This document shows positions 38,350 to 43,698 of a stretch of 43,698 bases of DNA, piece by piece. The notes under the pieces are model-generated. The model worked only from the letters and a program-made list of their open reading frames with translations. It searched no databases and was not told the origin of the DNA. Positions within the stretch are counted from its first letter, which is position 1; each line of letters begins with the position of its first letter. The stretch is from an uncultured Eubacteriales bacterium (lineage in GTDB: Bacteria > Bacillota > Clostridia > Oscillospirales > CAG-272). The DNA lies in contig CAKSDP010000017.1 of assembly GCA_934446065.1 (NCBI GenBank), positions 1 to 43,698 of the forward strand. Direction: 5' to 3'. The position numbers were made by a program, and so were the translations under genes.

Positions 38350-38411
38350 AATACGTGCCGCTTTTTCGTGAGAGGGGAACGAGCCACTTTCTTGAAAAAT
38401 GGCTTGTCCGC
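38350..38411 (+). repeat. Composite repeat fragments R7
   Basis: Two truncated copies of the hairpin module in tandem: ACGTGCCGCTTTTTCGTG without its right arm, then AGAGGGGAACG and GCCACTTTCTTGAAAAATGGC. They match pieces of copies R1 and R8. The loss of one right arm suggests decay by deletion. Confidence 0.65.
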
Positions 38412-38549
38412 ATCTTTTCCGCATTCGATTCCTGTTTCAGGGAATATGAATTACGGAGTCAATTATTGTTGTAAATATTGCACAAAGCAGTGGAGACCGT
38501 CGGGTAATATCAAAATATTCATTTTCCGACAACCTATTCCTGCGAACCT

Positions 38550-38645
38550 GTTGAAAACCCTGTTGAAAGTGTTGAAAACCCCGTAAGCATAAGGAGTTTT
38601 CAACAGGAGATTTCAAAACTGCTGTTGAAAACTCCCCCGTTTTTT
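38550..38645 (+). repeat. Cluster of GTTGAAAAC motifs and a terminator-like palindrome
   Basis: GTTGAAAAC occurs at 38550-38558, 38571-38579 and 38624-38632, GTTGAAAG at 38562-38569, and the reverse GTTTTCAAC at 38596-38604. The last two form a perfect 14-bp inverted repeat GGAGTTTTCAACAG/CTGTTGAAAACTCC (38593-38635) followed by CCCGTTTTTT, so it may end a plus-strand transcript. No protein-coding gene is seen in 38261-38886; a small RNA or DnaA-type binding cluster is possible. Confidence 0.7.
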
Positions 38646-38837
38646 CGCGGCGGATCATTTTGCCAAAAAATAGTGACATAGAAAATCAAAAAATATCAAA
38701 TTTCCTCTTGACAACAAATTGCATAAAACAACAGCCTTTTATCTCTTGCACCAAAATATACGTTCACAAATTCGGCGTTCGTAAAACATCACACAAAATA
38801 ATATGCCGCAGCCGCCGCTCATATGCCCGAACGCAGC

Positions 38838-38873
38838 AAAAAACAGCCGAGGACTATGTCCCCGGCTGTTTTT
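38838..38873. terminator. Intrinsic terminator of the DUF4091 gene
   Basis: AAAAACAGCCG/CGGCTGTTTTT with an inner GGAC/GTCC stem, T-runs on both strands, 14 nt after the minus-strand stop codon at 38887. Confidence 0.9.
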
Positions 38874-38886
38874 CTTTAACTCAAGA

Positions 38887-41064
38887 TTACCTAATCTCCG
38901 ACTGAGCCGCAATGATCATCTCGGCAAGCGCCTCGCGCGCCGCTTCCATCACTTCGGGATCCTCGGTATACTTAAGCATACCGGTGGTAACGGTGGAGAG
39001 GACCTTGTTTACAGCATCTCTGCCGCAAAGCTCCTCTGCGATCGAGAGGTAGTCGAAGTCGTCGAGACCGTCGCGCACCTGAACCAGACGGTACGACGGA
39101 ACAGGCTCTGCATCGTATCCGAACAGCTCGCTGTAATAGATCAGAACTCCGTCGCTGAGCGTCTCAAAGCGCGATACCGTACCGTCAGTCTGGCTCCATG
39201 CGGAAACATTCCAGTACAGGAGTCCGTCAACGTTATACATGAACTGCTGCCACAGGAGCACGCGGTTTGCAATGCCGTGGTAGTTTACAAAGAAGTTCGC
39301 CCACGGGAGCTGCGGCTGAACGCATACGTACCACCACAGATCGTGAGTTCCCGCCTCGCGGAGAGAATCGATTCGATCAAGGTTCTCGCCGAATACGGAG
39401 AACGCTCTCGAGCTTGTGAAGCTCGGGTTCGTGAGCGGGCTTTCCTTCTGTGGGAGGAATGCAAGCGACTGCGGGCAGAAGATGTTCGTGTTCTGCAGAG
39501 TGATCTCCCATATGTCAAGCTTTGTCGATGTCTCGAAGTAGGAGTTGTTGCCGGCAAGCGGGATCATGATCTTCACCGCGTCGCGGCCGAGCATCTGCGA
39601 ATACTTCGCGTACTGTGCGCGGATGTTTGCGGCACCGTTCTCACCGTACGGCTCGTCTACCTCATGGATGTACGCCTTGGAGAGCCAAAGCTCGTTGTCC
39701 TTGATTTTGTTGTACGCCGCAAGATTTTCGGCATCGCTGTGTCCGCCGACATTTATGTTTCCGGGACCGTCGAACAGGAACGAAGTAACGCGCGGGTCGT
39801 TCATGTACGCATCCGCTCTGTCGTCCGTGATCTCATACGGCATAACGGTGGACGTGATGTTGTAGTCGAGCATCATCTCATAATACCTGACGTAAAGCTC
39901 GGGCTTTGTGAGATAGGACTCGTTTTTGAAATCCTTGGAGATGGTGTACGGCGCCATCATACCGAAATCGGTGACGCTGTATGTGCCGTCGGGCAGGGTG
40001 AAATCCCAAACATACGCGTAAACGTATGCCGACTTTACGATGTTGCCGTCGTTGTCCTTGAAGTTGAGCGTCGCACGGTACATTCCGGCGGGCGCGTCCT
40101 TCTGAGAGGTCACGTTGATCATGAAGATCTTGGACGTGCCTGCCTTCAGCTCAACGGGTCCGGTGATCTTCGGCAGCGGATCTGCGTAATAATCGCCGAC
40201 GTGATGTCCGTCGTAGTTGTAGGCGTAAGCCACGCCGTTCGCGTTCTTTTTAAAGCTGCTGTCGGCAACAAGATCGTAGAACACGTTGAGGTTGTAGTAG
40301 TAGCTTCCGAGAACCTCGCTCTCAAGCTCGTAATCGAACTTCTCGTGGCGGAACGCGGAAAGCTCGGGCGTTACCTCCTTGTCGGCGACAGTCGAGAGGA
40401 CTGCCTGGCACGACTCGGTCTCGTTGCGCGCAAGCTTCATTTCATATACGAAATTATTGGTCGGTGCTATGCTCGAGCGGCCGACCCTGATCATCGGAGT
40501 CTCAAAACAGAGATCGAGATCGGGGTCATCGTTCTCGGCGACAAGTCTATCGTTCTCGGCGATCATGCGCACACGACCGAGCGAGATGCCATCCCAGCCC
40601 GCAACCTTCTTCAGGATCAGTATTGCGTCGGAAACGTTGACGGAACCGGAACGGTCAACGTCCGCCGCATACTCGTTTACCTCTATGTCCCATCCTGCGA
40701 CCTTTTTCAGTGAATCAACTGCGTCGCCGACGGAAACACGTACGTCGCGGTTGAGGTCGCCGTAGATGACAGCCTTCGCCGAGTCGTTTCCGGAGGAAAC
40801 AACATCGTCGGTGCATACGGCGTCGGAGCCGCTCTTCGTTTTACCGTCGGGTGACTTTACGGTGATGTCGCCTTCAAACTCGTTTTCGAGCTTGGATACG
40901 GTGATGCTGCCGTCGATGCCGTCAATAATGCCTTTTTCGTGGTCAACAGTCAGGTACGAGAGCGCGTGCGGCTTCAGTTCCCCGACCGTTTCGTCAGCAA
41001 TGGCCGCAGGTGCCATGCACAGAAGCATTGCGCCCGCAAGTGCTGCCGATAGGAGTTTTTTCAT
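38887..41064 (-). CDS. Secreted DUF4091 glycosidase-like protein with dockerin
   Basis: A 725-residue exported protein. Signal peptide 1-24 (ends PAAIADE). About 30-95: a small beta domain often placed before dockerins in Ruminococcaceae. About 96-158: dockerin with two calcium-binding repeats (GDLNRDVRVSVGDAVDSLKKV, ADVDRSGSVNVSDAILILKKV). The remaining 540 residues form a beta-sandwich followed by a DUF4091 region: KAYIHEVDEPYGENG with a possible acid pair, then LWWYVCVQP, GLLYWNVSAW, and SYRLVQVRDGLDDFDYL at the end. DUF4091 is related to TIM-barrel glycoside hydrolases; the substrate is unknown. ATG 41064 is preferred over 41076, where AAAGG would be too close. Confidence 0.85.
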   Translation of the reverse strand: MKKLLSAALAGAMLLCMAPAAIADETVGELKPHALSYLTVDHEKGIIDGIDGSITVSKLENEFEGDITVKSPDGKTKSGSDAVCTDDVVSSGNDSAKAVIYGDLNRDVRVSVGDAVDSLKKVAGWDIEVNEYAADVDRSGSVNVSDAILILKKVAGWDGISLGRVRMIAENDRLVAENDDPDLDLCFETPMIRVGRSSIAPTNNFVYEMKLARNETESCQAVLSTVADKEVTPELSAFRHEKFDYELESEVLGSYYYNLNVFYDLVADSSFKKNANGVAYAYNYDGHHVGDYYADPLPKITGPVELKAGTSKIFMINVTSQKDAPAGMYRATLNFKDNDGNIVKSAYVYAYVWDFTLPDGTYSVTDFGMMAPYTISKDFKNESYLTKPELYVRYYEMMLDYNITSTVMPYEITDDRADAYMNDPRVTSFLFDGPGNINVGGHSDAENLAAYNKIKDNELWLSKAYIHEVDEPYGENGAANIRAQYAKYSQMLGRDAVKIMIPLAGNNSYFETSTKLDIWEITLQNTNIFCPQSLAFLPQKESPLTNPSFTSSRAFSVFGENLDRIDSLREAGTHDLWWYVCVQPQLPWANFFVNYHGIANRVLLWQQFMYNVDGLLYWNVSAWSQTDGTVSRFETLSDGVLIYYSELFGYDAEPVPSYRLVQVRDGLDDFDYLSIAEELCGRDAVNKVLSTVTTGMLKYTEDPEVMEAAREALAEMIIAAQSEIR

Positions 41065-41120
41065 TAAGTTTACCATGCCTTTCGCGGATTTACACAGGGC
41101 ACTCGCCCTATTTTACATCT

Positions 41121-41149
41121 ATTATAACAAATATCCCTCGAAAACACAA
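41121..41149 (-). promoter_or_regulatory. Promoter of the DUF4091 gene
   Basis: On the minus strand TTGTGT (41149-41144), 17-bp spacer, TATAAT (41126-41121). Confidence 0.75.
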
Positions 41150-41191
41150 GTATTATTTTTTGGCGGGCACGTCCGGCGTGTCGAAAATTGC

Positions 41192-41220
41192 TTGACTCGC
41201 TGTCATCTGCGGAGTATAAT
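41192..41220 (+). promoter_or_regulatory. Promoter of the MATE gene
   Basis: TTGACT (41192-41197), 17-bp spacer, TATAAT (41215-41220). It sets the MATE start downstream of about 41227. Confidence 0.85.
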
Positions 41221-41299
41221 TGCTTCGGCGGAGATCGGTGCGCACGTGCGTCATCTTATCCGCCCGATATTATTCAAACGAAAAGGATCTCAGAGGGCA

Positions 41300-42661
41300 G
41301 TGGCAGTTACAAAGGACAACGATTTTTACGGGCGCGAAAAGGTGTGGCGGATAATGCTGAAGATCGCGCCGCCGGTAATGCTCGCGCAGCTTATACAGGC
41401 ACTGTACAACATAGTTGACAGCTTTTTCGTGGGGATGTACTCTGACGACGCACTCACGGCGCTCACGGTGATCTATCCGCTTCAGCTCATAATAATCGCG
41501 CTTGCGGTCGGAACGGGCGTCGGCGTCAACACATACATGGCTCAGAAGTACGCGCACGGAGAGGTGCGCGAGGCTGAATACACGGCGGGGTGCGGCACGC
41601 TGCTTGAGCTTTTGTCGTGGGCGGTGTTTGCCGTGATCGCGACGATCTTCATGCGCCCTTACGTTATGACGAGCACGTCAACGCCTCTTGCGACCGAGTA
41701 CGCGGTGACGTACGGACGCATCGTGTCGATCGGCAGCATCGGCGTATTCCTCGAGGGCAATTTCACAAAGGTACACCAGTCGCGCGGAAATATGCTTCGC
41801 CCGATGATCGCGCAGATCACGGGCGCTGCGGTGAACATAATCCTCGATCCGCTGATGATATTCGGCGTCGGACCGTTCCCGAAGATGGGTGTCGCGGGTG
41901 CGGCTGCGGCGACGGTGATCGGGCAGATCACGGCTGCCGTTATAGTGTCGTTCGGTGCGCTCCGCCGCCCGCCTGCGGTAAGCCGCATGGGTCACTTTAT
42001 CGGGAGGATATACTTTTTCGGCTACTCGTCGATATTCATGCAGGCGCTCTACACCGTATACATACTTGCGCTGAACATAATTCTTGCGAAGTTCTCGGAC
42101 GAGGCGGTGGTCGTACTCGGGCTGTACTACAAGCTTCAGAGCTTCTTCTTTATCCTGCTGTTCGGGCTTCAGACCTGCATCGTTCCGGTGCTGAGCTACA
42201 ACTACGCCCGCGCCGACCACAAGCGGTGTCGGCAGGTGATGAACATTTCGTTCCTGATATCGTCCGTATTCATGCTTGTGGGCGTGGTGTGCTTTGTCTT
42301 TTTCCCCGAGCAGATGATCTCGATATTCTCGGACAACGCCATGGTGCATGAGATCGGAAGGATGGCGTTCCCGATCATCGGAGCGGGATTCATTTCGGCT
42401 GTATTCGGGCTTATAATGCCGACGTTCTTTCAGGCGATCGGGCGGGGCGGCGCAAGCACGTTTCTCTCGCTTTTCCGGCAGATCATCTGCCTTGTGCCGA
42501 TATTCTGGGCGTTTTCGTTCATCGGGCTGAACTACACATGGCTGTCGTTCCCGATATCCGAGACGGTCTCGGGTGCGGCGGGGCTTATAATGTACGCGTC
42601 TCAGCTGAAAAAATGGCGTGCGGAGGACGCGGCGCGTTTGTCCTCAGGCACAAATGTGTAA
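41300..42661 (+). CDS. MATE-family efflux transporter
   Basis: A 453-residue membrane protein with about 12 helices, normal for the family. Signatures: KIAPPVMLAQLIQALYNIVDSFFVG in helix 1, the repeated-half GRIVSIGSIG, HQSRGNMLRPMIAQITGAAVNIILDPLMIFG, and in the second half PTFFQAIGRGGASTFLSLFRQ. It exports cationic drugs or metabolites in exchange for Na+ or H+; the substrate is unknown. The start is GTG 41300 with AAGGAT/AGAGGG upstream. The open frame extends far 5' but runs antisense through the DUF4091 gene and lies upstream of the promoter at 41192-41220, so that extension is not coding. Confidence 0.9.
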   Translation: MAVTKDNDFYGREKVWRIMLKIAPPVMLAQLIQALYNIVDSFFVGMYSDDALTALTVIYPLQLIIIALAVGTGVGVNTYMAQKYAHGEVREAEYTAGCGTLLELLSWAVFAVIATIFMRPYVMTSTSTPLATEYAVTYGRIVSIGSIGVFLEGNFTKVHQSRGNMLRPMIAQITGAAVNIILDPLMIFGVGPFPKMGVAGAAAATVIGQITAAVIVSFGALRRPPAVSRMGHFIGRIYFFGYSSIFMQALYTVYILALNIILAKFSDEAVVVLGLYYKLQSFFFILLFGLQTCIVPVLSYNYARADHKRCRQVMNISFLISSVFMLVGVVCFVFFPEQMISIFSDNAMVHEIGRMAFPIIGAGFISAVFGLIMPTFFQAIGRGGASTFLSLFRQIICLVPIFWAFSFIGLNYTWLSFPISETVSGAAGLIMYASQLKKWRAEDAARLSSGTNV

Positions 42662-42689
42662 TATTTGTGAACAAATTCGGTGAAATCGC

Positions 42690-42718
42690 TTGACAACGCG
42701 GTCGGTATACAATACAAT
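42690..42718 (+). promoter_or_regulatory. Promoter of the 42751 gene
   Basis: TTGACA (42690-42695), 17-bp spacer, TACAAT (42713-42718), about 30 nt before the start codon. Confidence 0.85.
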
Positions 42719-42750
42719 TAAAGTACCAATACATAATCGGAGGTAATCCC

Positions 42751-43371
42751 ATGAGTTATTACGGTTACAGTTCCGGAGCCGGCTCGTCTGTCGGCTTCAC
42801 GGCGGTCGCGTTCATTCTCGCAATTGTTGCGACGGTGCTCGCGTTCATTTTCATTGTGCCCGAGAAGCGTCGCGAAAAGCTGAACGCTTTCGGCAAGTTC
42901 CTGCACGACACGTGCAACTTCAAGTATCTGGTTGTTGAGAAGCTGCTTCAGGCGCTGTACATTTTTGCGACCTGTCTTGTGATTCTGACCGGATTCTTCA
43001 TGCTGTTCCAGTCCGCGTTCGGTCGCTGGCTCGGCGGCATCGGCATTCTTACGATGATCGTTGGTCCGATCGCGCTGCGTCTTGTATACGAACTTCTGAT
43101 GATGATGGTACTTCTTGTGAAGAACGTTATCATGATAAACAAGAAGCTGAAGGATCAGAACGACTCTGTCAGCTCGAGCGATGTATTTGCTGCGCCTGAC
43201 ATGAGTGAGATGCGTGAGACTCTGAAGCAGCGCAAAGAGGCTGCGCAGTCTCGTACTGCGGTTGCTCCTGCTGCACCCACTGCACCTGCGGCTGACGAGA
43301 AGCCCCGCTTCTGCGTCAACTGCGGCTCTCCTCTCGACGAGTCCGGCAACTGCCCGAACTGCTCGAAGTAA
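42751..43371 (+). CDS. Membrane protein with C-terminal zinc ribbon
   Basis: A 206-residue protein. A Gly/Ser/Tyr-rich N-terminus precedes a membrane helix (about 14-36). The region 50-128 has FLHDTCNFKYLVVEKLLQALYIFATCLVILTG-type helices and IALRLVYELLMMMVLLVKNVIMI, resembling DUF4282 membrane proteins. An Ala/Pro linker (about 165-187) leads to a zinc ribbon with C192-x2-C195 and C203-x2-C206 as the last element. ATG 42751 has GGAGG 7 nt upstream. It is a single gene followed by composite repeat R8. The function is unknown. Confidence 0.75.
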   Translation: MSYYGYSSGAGSSVGFTAVAFILAIVATVLAFIFIVPEKRREKLNAFGKFLHDTCNFKYLVVEKLLQALYIFATCLVILTGFFMLFQSAFGRWLGGIGILTMIVGPIALRLVYELLMMMVLLVKNVIMINKKLKDQNDSVSSSDVFAAPDMSEMRETLKQRKEAAQSRTAVAPAAPTAPAADEKPRFCVNCGSPLDESGNCPNCSK

Positions 43372-43372
43372 G

Positions 43373-43698
43373 GGGACGCGTGTTCTTTTCGAGGAAGGGA
43401 GCAACGAAGCCACTTTCTTGAAAGAAAGGTGCGCAAAGAACTTTATACTGGGTATATTTAATTGGTCTCTGCAAGACGGATTCTGAAGCTGAAACCGCGA
43501 GCCATCCCACGATATGGTTCGTCCAAACTATCAGGAGGCTTCGAGTAAGCGGTATCCGCTCTCGCGGCTCCCGCCATAGACGTGGAGTTTGCACAGAGCT
43601 AAGTAAAGGGGACGCGTGCTGCTTTTTCTCGAAAAAGCAGCGCAAAAAGCTTCAGACTATATCCGGTAAAGAAGTTACTGCACCATATAAACTAAAGC
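43373..43698 (+). repeat. Composite intergenic repeat, copy R8 (runs off window)
   Basis: No gene is present. GGGGACGCGTGTTC, the imperfect hairpin GCCACTTTCTT/AAGAAAGGTGC with CAAAGAAC after it, CTTTATACTGGGTATATTTAA, GCAAGACGGATTCTGAAGC, GTCCAAACTATCAGGA, GAGCGG-like hairpin, GCGGCTCCCGCC and GTGGAGTTTGCACA follow the usual order. A second hairpin module GCTGCTTTTT/AAAAAGCAGC then leads to ATATCCGGTAAAG and CTGCACCATATAAACTAAAGC, identical to 1447-1466 in copy R2. The element continues beyond the window. Confidence 0.85.

Noticed and set aside
38437..38905. Two short open frames (80 and 81 codons) in the gap between yqeG and the DUF4091 gene
   Set aside because: No Shine-Dalgarno site, low-quality composition, and they overlap the palindrome or the terminator.
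38803..40713. Plus-strand open frame of 636 codons opposite the DUF4091 gene
   Set aside because: Starts inside a terminator and runs antisense to a protein with signal peptide and dockerin; composition is not protein-like.
40766..41299. 178-codon N-terminal extension of the MATE frame
   Set aside because: It runs antisense to the DUF4091 gene and lies upstream of a good promoter at 41192-41220; the family length of about 450 residues fits the GTG at 41300.
119..43698. CRISPR array
   Set aside because: The repeats are few, long, differently oriented and lie between separate genes; there are no regular short spacers and no cas genes.

Overview
The window looks like chromosomal DNA from an uncultured, fairly GC-rich, gut-type Clostridia (Bacillota), probably near Ruminococcaceae/Oscillospirales. 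The basis is strong AGGAGG-type ribosome binding sites, TTGACA/TATAAT promoters with 17-bp spacers, a T-box leader, an AdoCbl-type riboswitch, RNase Y, a YqeG phosphatase, type I dockerin and cohesin modules, and a palindromic MITE-like repeat of a kind I remember from gut Clostridia. No rRNA, tRNA, CRISPR array or prophage was seen. The species cannot be fixed from the sequence alone.

Layout. (1) 1-1.35 kb: two small minus-strand genes face an XRE regulator across a palindromic operator. (2) 1.8-11.1 kb: a minus-strand supercluster carries every enzyme of the shikimate pathway plus both Phe/Tyr branch enzymes, in transcription order aroF-tyrA-aroB, aroA-aroC, pheA-aroE/K fusion-aroQ. The three blocks are separated by copies of a composite intergenic repeat. 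The first block starts with a classical attenuator: a Phe/Tyr-rich leader peptide, an antiterminator and an intrinsic terminator. (3) 11.1-15.8 kb: a sialidase-like protein, an ECF sigma factor with an RsiV-like anti-sigma factor, a DUF4358-like lipoprotein and an SGNH hydrolase. (4) 15.8-19.3 kb: a cysteine T-box controlling cysE, a CPBP protease and cysS. (5) 19.5-29.3 kb: housekeeping genes (DUF6062-like, ogg, nitroreductase, pgeF, threonine/serine exporter, a D,D-carboxypeptidase-like protein with altered motifs, galactokinase, RNase Y). (6) 29.3-37.7 kb: a cobalamin-riboswitch operon, the highlight of the window. (7) 37.7-43.7 kb: yqeG, a dockerin-bearing DUF4091 protein, a MATE transporter and a zinc-ribbon membrane protein.

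The main discovery candidate is the riboswitch operon. Its first gene encodes a secreted protein with a DUF4430 domain (related to the transcobalamin/intrinsic factor C-terminal domain), an alpha/alpha-barrel of prenyltransferase-type repeats (the fold of the transcobalamin N-terminal domain), a cohesin-like domain and a terminal dockerin. It is followed by a membrane-anchored cohesin, a DUF4430 lipoprotein, an EcfT, and a single polypeptide fusing two ECF ATPases to a substrate-binding membrane component. Together they suggest a surface B12-capture machine in which a bacterial transcobalamin-like protein docks by cohesin-dockerin pairing onto an ECF importer.

The second theme is intergenic: at least five substantial copies and several fragments of a modular, hairpin-rich repeat occur between genes in both orientations. 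One copy holds a complete MITE-like element where the others hold only one terminal palindrome.
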